36,075 nt of DNA from the NCBI GenBank assembly GCA_937875295.1, contig CALLXS010000102.1:1-36075 (forward strand), read 5' to 3'. This stretch comes from an uncultured bacterium. Its GTDB lineage: Bacteria; Bacteroidota; Ignavibacteria; Kapaibacteriales; UBA2268. Under the pieces are notes generated by a model that had not been told where the DNA came from, did not search any database, and saw only the letters and a list, made by a program, of their open reading frames with translations. Made by a program: the position numbers and the translations under genes. Positions 26,617-36,068 of the stretch are shown piece by piece; position 1 is the stretch's first letter, and the number at the start of each line of letters is the position of its first letter.

Positions 26617-28280
26617 TAAATTCCGCCAATATAGACAAATGGTTTCATAAAATCTACGAAATGATTTACAGAATTAACCATTAAATCAGTAACTGTAGTA
26701 GGGAAAATTCCCAAAAATACTACGATGACAGCAAGAGGAATTAATCCTGCTAGTTCTATTCCAGATACATCATCAGTTTTATACTTAGTATGAGTTGGAT
26801 CCCAAGGTCCCTGCCATTTTTCTGGTAGTTTACCGAAGAACAACTTTTGTAATGCCCAAAGCATATAAGAAGCACCTAAAATTAAACCTAAGGTCGAAAT
26901 AGCTGTCAAAACTGGATATGTACTAAATGCACCTAAGAATACCATAGCTTCGCTTACGAAACCGCTTAATCCCGGTAGTCCTAATGCAGCAAAGAATGCT
27001 ACTGTAGTAATACCTGTATAAATTGGCATTTTATTAGCTAAACCACCAAAGTCATCTAATCCACGAGTATGAGATCTATCATAAATCACTCCAACTATCA
27101 TGAATAGCATCGCTGTAATTGTACCGTGATTAAACATTTGGAAAATTGCTCCTGTGATACCTTGAGGTGTCATTGAAGATAATCCAAGCACTACATATCC
27201 CATATGTGAAACTGATGAATATGCAATCATTTTCTTTAAATCTCTTTTTCCTACTCTGAATTGACCTAATGCACATAAAGCACCATAAACGATAGCAAAC
27301 ATTCCTAAAAATGCTATCCACCATTGAGATGAAGCAAATGCCTCTGGGAATATAGGAAGTGCAATTCTAATCATTCCATAAGTACCCATTTTCAAAAGTA
27401 CTCCAGCTAATATTACTGATATTGCAGTAGGAGCTTCAACGTGTGCATCTGGTAACCAAGTATGCAATGGCACCATTGGTACTTTAATTGCAAATCCAAT
27501 AAATAATACTACAAATGCAATGAATCTAATATTAGAACCCAATTCTGCAAAAATTGAACCAGGTACAAGATTTGCCGGGTCAAGCATTGCAATTAAATTA
27601 AATGTATGCATAAATGAACCAGGATTGCTTGGGTCTGGTATTTGATAACTGAAATATAATCCAATCATCACTAAAAGCATAAATACTGAGCCAACAAAAG
27701 TATATATAAAGAACTTTATTGCTGCATATTCCTTGCGAGGTCCACCCCATATTCCTATTAAGAAATACATTGGGAGAAGCATTAATTCCCAGAATACATA
27801 AAATAAAAAGAAATCAAGAGCAACGAAACAGCCCATCATTCCAGTATTTAGCAATAAATACATTGCAAAGTAACCTTTCACAGACTTTTGAATACCAAAA
27901 GAAGTAAAAGAAGCCACAAAGCAAACGATAGCAGTAAGCAATATCATTGGAGCACTGATGCCATCAACACCTAAAAAGTACTCAATATTTAATGAACCGA
28001 CCAAAGGAAAATTTGCATGTATCCACGTAAATTTTTCAACAAACTGAAAACTATTTGGGTCATTAATTCCACCGAGAGAATAATTAAAATTAAAAAATAT
28101 AATAAGCGCCAGGATTAATTGAATAAAAGTAATCCCTACAGTAAGCCACCTATAATATTTTTTAGTTGACTCTTTGCTTATTTCATCTTTACCACTTGGG
28201 ATAAAGGCAAGAATAATCATACCCAAAATTGGCAGAAATGTTATCCAACTTAAAATTGGAAATCCATAAAACTGCGGCAT
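26616..28280 (-). CDS. nuoM: NADH-quinone oxidoreductase subunit M
   Basis: NuoM is the second antiporter-like pump subunit. It has 554 residues from the ATG at 28280. The TM5 glutamate is Glu165 in WELMLLPMYFLIGIWGG, and the TM7/8 lysine region reads VPLHTWLPDAHVEAPTAISV followed by LAGVLLKMGTYG, both fully conserved. A GGAGG (minus strand, 28289-28285) sits 4 bases before this ATG, which decides for 28280 over the TTG at 28283. That is one of the few strong ribosome binding sites in the operon. The upstream gap to nuoL is 38 bases. Nothing is missing. Confidence 0.96.
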   Translation of the reverse strand: MPQFYGFPILSWITFLPILGMIILAFIPSGKDEISKESTKKYYRWLTVGITFIQLILALIIFFNFNYSLGGINDPNSFQFVEKFTWIHANFPLVGSLNIEYFLGVDGISAPMILLTAIVCFVASFTSFGIQKSVKGYFAMYLLLNTGMMGCFVALDFFLFYVFWELMLLPMYFLIGIWGGPRKEYAAIKFFIYTFVGSVFMLLVMIGLYFSYQIPDPSNPGSFMHTFNLIAMLDPANLVPGSIFAELGSNIRFIAFVVLFIGFAIKVPMVPLHTWLPDAHVEAPTAISVILAGVLLKMGTYGMIRIALPIFPEAFASSQWWIAFLGMFAIVYGALCALGQFRVGKRDLKKMIAYSSVSHMGYVVLGLSSMTPQGITGAIFQMFNHGTITAMLFMIVGVIYDRSHTRGLDDFGGLANKMPIYTGITTVAFFAALGLPGLSGFVSEAMVFLGAFSTYPVLTAISTLGLILGASYMLWALQKLFFGKLPEKWQGPWDPTHTKYKTDDVSGIELAGLIPLAVIVVFLGIFPTTVTDLMVNSVNHFVDFMKPFVYIGGI

Positions 28281-28318
28281 CAAACCTCCGATTATATTAT
28301 TTTTTTATTGTTTCTAAA

Positions 28319-30505
28319 TTATATAAATATAAAAATTAAAGCTATTATTCCTACAAATGCTAAAGCTACATAAGCTTGTACTTTACCAGTTTGCAGTTTA
28401 CGGGTAATAGCACCCAATCCACCTGTTACATTTGCAACTAAATTCACAGCACCATCTACTACTACATTATCAAATATACCTGTAATTTTTGATACTCCTC
28501 TTGTTACGTATGCGAATCCATTTACGATACCATCAATTACTTTATCATCAAAATAGCTCATAATCTTTGCTACAAACATGGTAAAAGCAATTGCAGTTTT
28601 ATCGTATAATTCGTCGAAATACCATTTATTAAGTGAAAATGTATGTAATGGTTTAAATTGTTTTTCAATATTATCAGCATTAAATATTTTAAATTGATAA
28701 ATTAAAAATGCTAAAGTAATTCCAGCTCCAGCTATGAGCAGTGATAATATCATTGCTGGCAAATGGAAATGATGCATTGATTCTTCAAATTCAGTAGCTG
28801 AATGAGCTTGTTCGCCTAGAGTGTGATTTAAAGCTACTTCATAAATCATTGATGGTCTTTGATATTCAATTGGGACAGCAGAAGTAGGTACTTTTACTTT
28901 ATCCATAAACCATCCTGAGTTTGCATCAATAGGATTTGGAGAATAAAATATCCAAATTGATAAAATTGCTAAGACCACTAGCGGCATTACAATTTTAAAT
29001 GAATTTTCTTTAGTTTCTTTAGCTATTGATGTTTTTGGTTTACCATGAAAAGCTAATATTGTGAGTCTAAACATATAAAATGCTGTGAGTCCAGCTACTC
29101 CAAAACCAACTATAGGAACTAACCATGCCAAACCACCAGTTAAATCAGCAAATGCTAACGATCCAGCTAATATACTATCTTTACTTAAAAATCCTGAGGT
29201 AAGTGGTACTCCAGAAATAGCTATAGTAGCAATTAAGAAAGTTATATATGTGATTTTCATATTTTTCCTTAAGCCACCCATATTGAAAATGTTTTGAGGA
29301 TCAGTGTGGTGGTCATGAGCATTATGCATTGCAACATGCATAGCGTGAATCACGGAACCAGACCCAAGGAATAAAGCAGCTTTGAACCAAGCATGAGTAA
29401 CTAAATGGAAGAAACCAGCAGAAAAAGCACCAATACCTAGTCCCATAACCATATAACCAAGTTGGCTAACTGTAGAATATGCAAGTACTTTTTTGAAATC
29501 TGTTTGAGTTACTGCAATTGTAGCAGCTATAAAAGCAGTAATAGTACCGATAATTGCAATAAAATTAAGAGCATCTGCTGTAAGCATTGGGAAAATTTTT
29601 GCAGTCATATATACACCTGCAGCCACCATTGTAGCAGCATGAATTAATGCTGATACTGGAGTAGGACCTTCCATTGCATCTGGGAGCCATACATGTAATG
29701 GAAACTGAGCTGATTTTCCTATTGCACCGCAAAAAATTAAAATTCCTGCTATTGTCAAATATGTTTGATAATCTAATCCAAAAGGTAGATGAATGCTACC
29801 ATTTGCAATAGCTGTAATTGTTTCTGCAGAACCAATTGTAGCAAATAAATCATCGAACATTAGTGTGCCAAAGACTGAAAAAAGCATTAATATTCCGATA
29901 AAGAAACCAGTATCACCTACTCTATTTACAAGAAATGCTTTTTTACCCGCATTTGCTGCTGAATCTTTCTCATACCAGAAACCAATTAACAAATATGAAC
30001 TTAATCCTACTAATTCCCAGAAAATATACATATTTAATAAATTATTTGCTAATACTATACCGAGCATAGAAAAAGTAAATATTCCTAAATAAGCATAAAA
30101 GCGAGAAAATCTTTTATCATCATGCATATATATCATAGAAAATATATGCACTAAAAAGCTAATAAGAGTTACAACTATTAGCATTATACTTGCTAAATTA
30201 TCTATTCCAATCCCTAGATTCAGATTAAAATTACCAATATTTAACCAATTTATTTTAGCTTGAATTATTTCATTATTTGTAATAATATTAATACCATTTT
30301 TAATAAATGAAGAAACTTGATATTCACCAAATACTTTATTTACAAAAATCAAAATTGCTAAAATTAAATCAATTCCTAAAATAGTTGAGGCGATATATGA
30401 AGATAATTTTCCTAATTTTTTGCCCCAGAAAATATTGATAATAAAACTTACTAAAGGTAATAAGAGGATTACGATTGATATAATTAGTATATTTTCAGCA
30501 CTCAT
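28319..30505 (-). CDS. nuoL: NADH-quinone oxidoreductase subunit L
   Basis: NuoL is the distal antiporter-like pump and carries the long lateral helix that braces NuoM and NuoN. The 728 residues exceed E. coli NuoL (613). The extra length is in the C-terminal region, where a hydrophilic stretch (about 540-620) precedes the lateral helix and the last membrane helix (LQTGKVQAYVALAFVGIIALIF). The TM5 glutamate is Glu164 in FWELVGLSSYLLIGFW. PLHVWLPDAMEGPTPVSALIHAATMVAAGVY near 265-300 is the channel signature. Larger NuoL proteins of this kind are common in Bacteroidota/Chlorobi. No Shine-Dalgarno is seen before the ATG. Confidence 0.96.
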   Translation of the reverse strand: MSAENILIISIVILLLPLVSFIINIFWGKKLGKLSSYIASTILGIDLILAILIFVNKVFGEYQVSSFIKNGINIITNNEIIQAKINWLNIGNFNLNLGIGIDNLASIMLIVVTLISFLVHIFSMIYMHDDKRFSRFYAYLGIFTFSMLGIVLANNLLNMYIFWELVGLSSYLLIGFWYEKDSAANAGKKAFLVNRVGDTGFFIGILMLFSVFGTLMFDDLFATIGSAETITAIANGSIHLPFGLDYQTYLTIAGILIFCGAIGKSAQFPLHVWLPDAMEGPTPVSALIHAATMVAAGVYMTAKIFPMLTADALNFIAIIGTITAFIAATIAVTQTDFKKVLAYSTVSQLGYMVMGLGIGAFSAGFFHLVTHAWFKAALFLGSGSVIHAMHVAMHNAHDHHTDPQNIFNMGGLRKNMKITYITFLIATIAISGVPLTSGFLSKDSILAGSLAFADLTGGLAWLVPIVGFGVAGLTAFYMFRLTILAFHGKPKTSIAKETKENSFKIVMPLVVLAILSIWIFYSPNPIDANSGWFMDKVKVPTSAVPIEYQRPSMIYEVALNHTLGEQAHSATEFEESMHHFHLPAMILSLLIAGAGITLAFLIYQFKIFNADNIEKQFKPLHTFSLNKWYFDELYDKTAIAFTMFVAKIMSYFDDKVIDGIVNGFAYVTRGVSKITGIFDNVVVDGAVNLVANVTGGLGAITRKLQTGKVQAYVALAFVGIIALIFIFI

Positions 30506-30566
30506 TTTTATTTTTTTATATTGTTATATTCAATTTTTTGAATTAAAATAAATTAATATTTTTTTA

Positions 30567-30875
30567 TTAATCCTTTAATGTTTCCACTTCATCTACATTT
30601 ACGTGATGATAATTTTGATAAATATTGAGAATAATAGATAAAGCTACTGCAGATTCTGCTGCTGCAATTATTATTACAAACAATGCGGCGATTTCACCAT
30701 TTACATTTAATCCACCATATCTAGCAAAGGCAATAAAATTTAAATTCGCAGCGTTAAGTATTAATTCTAATCCCATAAGAACTAAAATTGCATTTTTTCG
30801 AGTAATAATTGCAAATATTCCCATTGCGAATAAAATTGCACTTACAATCAAATAATGTGTTAATCCTATTTCCAT
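30567..30875 (-). CDS. nuoK: NADH-quinone oxidoreductase subunit K
   Basis: NuoK is a small three-helix membrane subunit of the proton pathway. The 102 residues contain the two key buried glutamates: Glu37 in MGLELILNAANLN and Glu74 in AAAESAVALSI. These are the equivalents of Glu36 and Glu72 in E. coli. AAGGA about 8 bases before the ATG lies inside the end of nuoJ; the stop of nuoJ is 4 bases away, so the two are translationally linked. Confidence 0.95.
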   Translation of the reverse strand: MEIGLTHYLIVSAILFAMGIFAIITRKNAILVLMGLELILNAANLNFIAFARYGGLNVNGEIAALFVIIIAAAESAVALSIILNIYQNYHHVNVDEVETLKD

Positions 30876-30879
30876 CTAT

Positions 30880-31449
30880 TTATTCCTTTATTTTTATATC
30901 GTTATTAGTAGATATTTCATTTGAAGATGCATCAGAATCAATAATTTGATCTTTATGAGCAATCAAAGCTGCGCCAATAAGAGCAATTAATAGCAATACG
31001 GCTGCGACTTCAAAGACTAAAATATATTCTGTAAGCAAAGAATATCCAATTGCATTAATACTTGAATCTGGAATTTTATCGACAGGTTTTTCAATCCACT
31101 TAGAATTAGTGAAAAGTAATGAAAGTCCACATGCTATAATCACTGATATTGCAGCACCAAATAAATAATTTACTTTTCCTATCGGTCCTGTTTTTAATTC
31201 TACGCCTGTAATTTTAGAAGTAAGCATCACACCAAAGATGATTAAAACTAAAATACCTCCTACATATATCATTATCTGAGATACAGCTAAAAAATCTGAA
31301 AGTAGCATTGCGTAAAACCCTGCTAACCCAAAAAGAGTGAACATTAATGCAAATGCAGCGTGCATAATATTTTTACTTAATACTACTAATCCGCCAGAGG
31401 CTACAATGATAAGAGCGAATAAGTAAAAAATAACAGCTTCTAAATTCAT
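30880..31449 (-). CDS. nuoJ: NADH-quinone oxidoreductase subunit J
   Basis: NuoJ is a five-helix membrane subunit whose third helix undergoes the pi-bulge switch between quinone reduction and pumping. The 189 residues contain the signatures NIMHAAFALMFTLFGLAGFY and VYVGGI-type IMIYVGGILVLIIFGVMLTS. The C-terminal tail (about 168-189) is polar and rich in Asp, Ser, Asn and Lys. AAGG about 9 bases before the ATG may serve as ribosome binding site. Position between nuoI and nuoK is canonical. Confidence 0.94.
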   Translation of the reverse strand: MNLEAVIFYLFALIIVASGGLVVLSKNIMHAAFALMFTLFGLAGFYAMLLSDFLAVSQIMIYVGGILVLIIFGVMLTSKITGVELKTGPIGKVNYLFGAAISVIIACGLSLLFTNSKWIEKPVDKIPDSSINAIGYSLLTEYILVFEVAAVLLLIALIGAALIAHKDQIIDSDASSNEISTNNDIKIKE

Positions 31450-31489
31450 TTATTATTACCTTAATTTATTTCTATCTTGTTTATAATTA

Positions 31490-32140
31490 TTAATTACTAT
31501 TATTTTGAATATTTTGGTTTGCACTAGTTTGATCGTCTGATGACTTAATTTTGCTATCAGTAATATTTTGTTCTTGAGCAGCTTTTTCTGCAGCTTGTTT
31601 ATCTGCTAAAGCCTTTTCAGCTTTTTGTTTTACTTCCTCAGCTAATATTCTTTTCTTTTCTGCTACTTGTTCTTTATTAAATGGTGAGAAGTGAACTAAT
31701 AATTCATTTCTATCGTAACATGAATATTCAAAATCAGTACTATGTACTATTGCACTTGTAGGACAAGCAATAGTGCAAAGCCCGCAAAAACAACATTTTG
31801 CAAAATCAATATCAAATTGAGACAACCAAAAAACGCGTTTCTTTCCATCTTCCATCAAAGGTTTTTCAGTATCTATACTTGCTACCTTAGTAGTTTCAAT
31901 AGTGATACAATTTACTGGACAAGCTTTTTCACAACTTTTGCAACCTGTACATTTGGGTATTATCACATTTAATTTATTTCGTGCATTATCTGGCATTTTA
32001 TCGCTACCAGCTCTCACTAAAGGATGAACATTAGGATATTGCACAGTAACATTTGGTCTAAATAAATTTATAAATGTAACTTTCATTCCAACTAAAATAG
32101 TTGAAAAACCTTTAATAATATTTTTTAAATAATTTATCAT
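31490..32140 (-). CDS. nuoI: NADH-quinone oxidoreductase subunit I
   Basis: NuoI carries the N6a and N6b [4Fe-4S] clusters that pass electrons toward N2 in NuoB. The 216 residues have two complete CxxCxxCxxxCP motifs: Cys64, 67, 70, 74 and Cys116, 119, 122, 126. Each fourth Cys of one motif is followed by Pro as usual. About 50 residues after the ferredoxin fold (from near 160) form a Lys/Glu/Ala-rich helix ending in an Asn/Ser/Gln tail, an extension beyond the core. Without NuoEFG adjacent, this subunit may receive electrons directly from a soluble donor such as ferredoxin, as proposed for other eleven-subunit forms. Confidence 0.96.
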   Translation of the reverse strand: MINYLKNIIKGFSTILVGMKVTFINLFRPNVTVQYPNVHPLVRAGSDKMPDNARNKLNVIIPKCTGCKSCEKACPVNCITIETTKVASIDTEKPLMEDGKKRVFWLSQFDIDFAKCCFCGLCTIACPTSAIVHSTDFEYSCYDRNELLVHFSPFNKEQVAEKKRILAEEVKQKAEKALADKQAAEKAAQEQNITDSKIKSSDDQTSANQNIQNNSN

Positions 32141-32176
32141 AATCTATATTATTTTCGCCAAACTTTCATTATTTAT

Positions 32177-33238
32177 TTAATATAACATTCCGCCCAAAGC
32201 CATTGCTAAAAAGCAAACCATTGAAAGAGGAAGAAGAATTTTCCAGCATAGATACATTAATTGATCTACTCTAGTCCTAGGAAGAGTCCATCTAAGCCAA
32301 ATTTGCAATCCTACGAAGAACATAGACTTAGCTATAAACCAGAATATTTGCCAAATCGGACTATTTAAAAAATCACCAAATGGAGAAGACCAACCACCAA
32401 AGAAAATCACTGTCATGATAGCACTTACCACAAACATATTGCCATATTCAGCTAAATAGAAAAAAGCAAACTTCATTCCTGAATATTCTGTATGATAACC
32501 AGCTACAAGCTCTGATTCCCCTTCTGGTACGTCGAAAGGAGTTCTATTAGTCTCTGCTAATGAAGTAACGAAATAAACTATAAACATTACAACTGTAAAT
32601 GGTATTAACCAAATCTTAGAAATACCGGCAGGACCTCCTAATACATACCAATTCCAAAAACCACCCTGTTGCTGAGCCGAGATTACATTCATATCTAAAG
32701 AATGAGCCATTGATGCCACGCCTAAAATACACATAGCAGCAGGAATTTCATAACTAATTATTTGGCTTACTGAACGCATTGCACCAATTAAAGAATATTT
32801 ATTGTTAGAAGCCCAGCCACCCATTACAATACCAAGGACTGCGAGCGAGCTTATAGCAATGATAAAAAACAAACCAATATTTAGTCCTGATGGAGCAAAA
32901 TGAGAACTTAGTGGTAATACTGATAATGCTGCATAACAACCTAAGAAGATAATAAAAGGAGCTAAATTGAAAAGCGGTTTATCAGCCCCATCGGGAGTAA
33001 TATCTTCTTTTTGTAATAATTTAAATACTTCAGCAACTGGTTGAAGTAAGCCCCATTTACCTGTCCGCATTGGACCAAGTTTTAATTGAATAAATGAAGC
33101 AATTTTTAATTCACCATAAATAGCTACCAGTGCATATACTAAAAGCAAAGCAAGCGGAATGATTGCTATTAGCACACCTGCTAAAATGTCGCCAGTATAT
33201 TCTGAAATAAAGTTAAATAAAAATTGATGATTTTCCAT
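32177..33238 (-). CDS. nuoH: NADH-quinone oxidoreductase subunit H
   Basis: NuoH is the membrane subunit that forms the quinone-binding chamber with NuoB and NuoD. The 353 residues predict eight or more membrane helices. Key motifs are LGPMRTGKWGLLQPVAEVFKLLQKEDI near the N-terminus and the loop AETNRTPFDVPEGESELVAGYHTEYSG with its conserved charged residues. A final LRWTLPRTRVDQLMYLCWK motif precedes the last helix. It follows nuoD directly, with no nuoE, nuoF or nuoG in between (57-base gap). No Shine-Dalgarno is seen. Confidence 0.97.
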   Translation of the reverse strand: MENHQFLFNFISEYTGDILAGVLIAIIPLALLLVYALVAIYGELKIASFIQLKLGPMRTGKWGLLQPVAEVFKLLQKEDITPDGADKPLFNLAPFIIFLGCYAALSVLPLSSHFAPSGLNIGLFFIIAISSLAVLGIVMGGWASNNKYSLIGAMRSVSQIISYEIPAAMCILGVASMAHSLDMNVISAQQQGGFWNWYVLGGPAGISKIWLIPFTVVMFIVYFVTSLAETNRTPFDVPEGESELVAGYHTEYSGMKFAFFYLAEYGNMFVVSAIMTVIFFGGWSSPFGDFLNSPIWQIFWFIAKSMFFVGLQIWLRWTLPRTRVDQLMYLCWKILLPLSMVCFLAMALGGMLY

Positions 33239-33295
33239 TATATTTATTTTTTATATTTTCTGTATTATGTTTATGTTATATATTGTAAAAATTAG

Positions 33296-34477
33296 TTATC
33301 TATCGACTTCGCCTAATACAATATCTATGCTACCTAATATCATAATTAAATCTGCGAACATATATCCTTTACTTATTGAAGGTAATATCGCAAGATTTAC
33401 GAAACTTGTAGCTCTTGCTCTCACTCTTTCAGGTTTATCGCTACCATTACTTACTAAATAAAAGCCTAATTCACCTTTTGTATTTTCTGCTTTGCAATAA
33501 ACTTCTCCAGCAGGTACTTTTAATTTTTTAGGGATACCATCAGTAACGCTTCCTTCGTCAGGTAAAAGAGTAATTCCTTGTTCCAATATCTTACAGCTTT
33601 CTTCTATCTCTTTTACTCTTACCCAATTTCTACTCCAACAATCTCCAGATACTCCGACTACTTCCTTACCAGGTTCTACTACTGGAATATCAAAATCAAA
33701 TTTATCATAGCTTGAATATGGTGCAGACTTTCTAATATCAAAATTAATTCCAGACCCTCTTGCTACAGGACCACTACAAGCAAAGTTAATCGCAACTTCT
33801 TTAGGTAATAATCCAATTTTTTCAGTCCTTTTAATAAAAATATCATTAAAAATAAGTAAATCTTCCATTTCCTTCATCGCCAATCTCACACTATCAATAA
33901 AGACTTTTACATCTTTTTTAAAATCTGAATAGATTTCATATCGAACCCCACCTGGACAGAAATAATTATATAATAGTCTAGCTCCTGACAATTTTTCCAA
34001 TATACCTAATGCAAATTCTCTTTCGCGGAATAGAAATAATAATGGAGTGAATGCTCCGGAATCTAATCCAAAGGCACTAATAGCAAGAAGATGATTAGCA
34101 ATTCTATTAATTTCAGCACACATTGCTCTTAATATCTGCACTTTTTCAGATACTTCAATGCCTGCTAATTTTTCAACAGCCATTACATACGGAAATTCAT
34201 TATTAATTGCTGAGACATAATCCAAACGATCTACGAAAGGTACAATTTGATTATAATTAGAATTTTCGCAATGCTTTTCAAAGCATCTATGTAGATAACC
34301 TAAATGAGGTATTATATCAGTTACAATTTCACCATCTAATTCGACTTCAAGACGAAGCACACCGTGAGTAGATGGGTGCTGAGGACCAGCATTTAGTCTC
34401 ATCCGTTCTGAATCGAATTGACTATATTCTATATTGATTTTATTATTATTAGTAGTATTTTCCAAATTATTTTCCAT
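33296..34477 (-). CDS. nuoD: NADH-quinone oxidoreductase subunit D
   Basis: NuoD is the 49-kDa subunit that shapes the quinone pocket next to cluster N2. The 393 residues are typical for a protein not fused to NuoC. The quinone-site loop GPQHPSTHGVLRL carries the conserved His residues. ERMRLNAGPQHPS, IPHLGYLHRCFEKHCENSNYNQ and the C-terminal DLIMILGSIDIVLGEVDR are diagnostic. The first 20 residues are Asn/Glu-rich and may be dispensable. The gap to nuoC is 20 bases. There is no Shine-Dalgarno. Confidence 0.97.
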   Translation of the reverse strand: MENNLENTTNNNKINIEYSQFDSERMRLNAGPQHPSTHGVLRLEVELDGEIVTDIIPHLGYLHRCFEKHCENSNYNQIVPFVDRLDYVSAINNEFPYVMAVEKLAGIEVSEKVQILRAMCAEINRIANHLLAISAFGLDSGAFTPLLFLFREREFALGILEKLSGARLLYNYFCPGGVRYEIYSDFKKDVKVFIDSVRLAMKEMEDLLIFNDIFIKRTEKIGLLPKEVAINFACSGPVARGSGINFDIRKSAPYSSYDKFDFDIPVVEPGKEVVGVSGDCWSRNWVRVKEIEESCKILEQGITLLPDEGSVTDGIPKKLKVPAGEVYCKAENTKGELGFYLVSNGSDKPERVRARATSFVNLAILPSISKGYMFADLIMILGSIDIVLGEVDR

Positions 34478-34497
34478 TATAGTTGAATAATGTAATT

Positions 34498-34974
34498 TTA
34501 GTATGGTACCTTCATACCGTGGTATTCTTGTGGAGTAACATAATCTTTTCTAAGTGGATGTCCCTCCCAATCATATGGACAAAGAATTCTAATTAAATTT
34601 GGATGTCCATCAAACACCACACCGATTAAATCAAAGGCTTCTCGTTCATGCCAATCCGCTGCACGCCACAAATATACAACTGATTGAATATTTGGTGATT
34701 CTTTTGGAACAAATGCTTTAATGACAATTGAGTGCTTAAATTTCATTGAGTACAAATGATATACAACGCCAAGGTTTTCACCAGAATCCATACCACTAAT
34801 TAATGTAAGGTAATCAAAATCTAAGGTTTCATAATCTCTGCAGAATTGTAAAATATCAAAAATATTAGCAGGATTGACCGTTATAAAGCTATCACCATTA
34901 CTTATGTCAGTGATTTCTTTAATATCGTCATTAAAATGAATCTTTAATAAATCATATATTTCTTGAATTGTCAT
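34498..34974 (-). CDS. nuoC: NADH-quinone oxidoreductase subunit C
   Basis: NuoC is the 30-kDa peripheral subunit that stabilises NuoD. From MTIQEIYDLL at 34974 the protein has 158 residues. The signature WHEREAFDLIGVVFDGHPNLIRIL, then DWEGHPLRKDY, is complete. An upstream in-frame ATG at 35043 would add 23 residues overlapping nuoB. The ATG at 34974 is preferred because AGGATAGAA immediately precedes it, overlapping the nuoB stop codon (TAG at 34984-34982), which implies coupling. NuoC and NuoD are separate, as in most FCB bacteria. Confidence 0.93.
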   Translation of the reverse strand: MTIQEIYDLLKIHFNDDIKEITDISNGDSFITVNPANIFDILQFCRDYETLDFDYLTLISGMDSGENLGVVYHLYSMKFKHSIVIKAFVPKESPNIQSVVYLWRAADWHEREAFDLIGVVFDGHPNLIRILCPYDWEGHPLRKDYVTPQEYHGMKVPY

Positions 34975-34981
34975 TTCTATC

Positions 34982-35566
34982 CTATATATGTTTGTTGACA
35001 TTCTCAATAAAATTATTTTCTTCAGCTTTAAGCATTGATTCAAGCATTTTGTCTTCTTGTGCTACTCTTTCTCTTTTTTTAAAGATTTCTTCCATACTGA
35101 TTTTTTCTTGTAATTTCAATACAGCTTGTTCGAATGCTTCTGGTCGAGGAGGACACCCCGGAATATACACATCAATAGGAATTACGCGATCTATTCCTTT
35201 TAATACATTATAACCGTGTTGCCAATATGGTCCTCCGGAATTTGCGCAAGATCCCATTGAAATAGCGTATCTTGGCTCGGGAATTTGCTCAAACAAAATT
35301 TTAATTCTTTCTGCCATTTTTAAAGTTACTGTACCTGAAATTACTATATAATCAGCTTGACGAGGAGAACTTCTAGGTATATTGCCAAATCTCATTAAAT
35401 CAAAATGAGATGCATTTACAGCCATAAATTCAATTGCACAGCAAGCTAAACCAAATTGTAAAAACCAGTTAGATTTAGCTCTCCCCCAATTGAATAAATC
35501 TTCTACTTTCCCAAGTATAATACCGTCGGCATTTATAGGATTATCTAAAGCGTTTAATAAACCCAT
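34982..35566 (-). CDS. nuoB: NADH-quinone oxidoreductase subunit B
   Basis: NuoB (PSST) binds cluster N2, the last iron-sulfur centre before quinone. The 194 residues contain the four ligands: adjacent Cys42-Cys43 in LACCAIE, Cys107 in GSCANSGGPYWQ, and Cys138 in IPGCPPRPE. A Lys/Glu-rich C-terminal tail follows the core. The stop overlaps the nuoC ribosome binding region. No Shine-Dalgarno is seen before the ATG. Confidence 0.97.
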   Translation of the reverse strand: MGLLNALDNPINADGIILGKVEDLFNWGRAKSNWFLQFGLACCAIEFMAVNASHFDLMRFGNIPRSSPRQADYIVISGTVTLKMAERIKILFEQIPEPRYAISMGSCANSGGPYWQHGYNVLKGIDRVIPIDVYIPGCPPRPEAFEQAVLKLQEKISMEEIFKKRERVAQEDKMLESMLKAEENNFIENVNKHI

Positions 35567-35642
35567 ATTATATTATTGTTGTTTGTAATTTTTAAATTTA
35601 ATTTATACATTAGCATTAAATTCTTATTCGATAGGAATATAA

Positions 35643-36068
35643 TTATTTTTTTATTTCATATTTCTTTTTAGGCAAAACCAAATCTACTAATTTTGGTATA
35701 TATGGTAAAGGTTTGTCCCATTCTAAGTATCCTTTTGCCCAATCATATACAAGCCCAATAGTTAATATTGCAAAAAATACTATCATCGCAATAAAGGCAA
35801 ACCAACCTAACTGTTGATATACTATTGCCCAAGGGAATAGCAACACTAATTCATCATCAAAAATCAAGAATACTAATGCAATCACATAAAATCGAGGATT
35901 AAACTTTATCCAAGGTCCTCCAATTGGAAGCTCACCGCATTCGTATGTTGAATTTTTAATGGGATTTGGTTTATTAGGTCGGAAAATAGCTGCTGTTACT
36001 AATCCAGCTATCGTGAAAAGGATAGATAATATTATAAAAATTAAAATTATTCCGAAGTCTGTGAGCAT
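35643..36068 (-). CDS. nuoA: NADH-quinone oxidoreductase subunit A
   Basis: NuoA is the small three-helix membrane subunit. The 141 residues include the cytoplasmic-loop motif NSTYECGELPIGGPWIKFNPRF and the FDDELVLLFPWA helix, both diagnostic. It is the first nuo gene in this operon; its ATG is 8 bases from the window edge, so promoter and leader lie outside. The C-terminus is a short Lys-rich tail. The gap to nuoB is 76 bases. Confidence 0.95.
   Translation of the reverse strand: MLTDFGIILIFIILSILFTIAGLVTAAIFRPNKPNPIKNSTYECGELPIGGPWIKFNPRFYVIALVFLIFDDELVLLFPWAIVYQQLGWFAFIAMIVFFAILTIGLVYDWAKGYLEWDKPLPYIPKLVDLVLPKKKYEIKK

Noticed and set aside
34975..35043. Longer nuoC starting at ATG 35043
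   Set aside because: The extra 23 residues overlap nuoB, do not resemble NuoC, and the ATG at 34974 has a good ribosome binding site.
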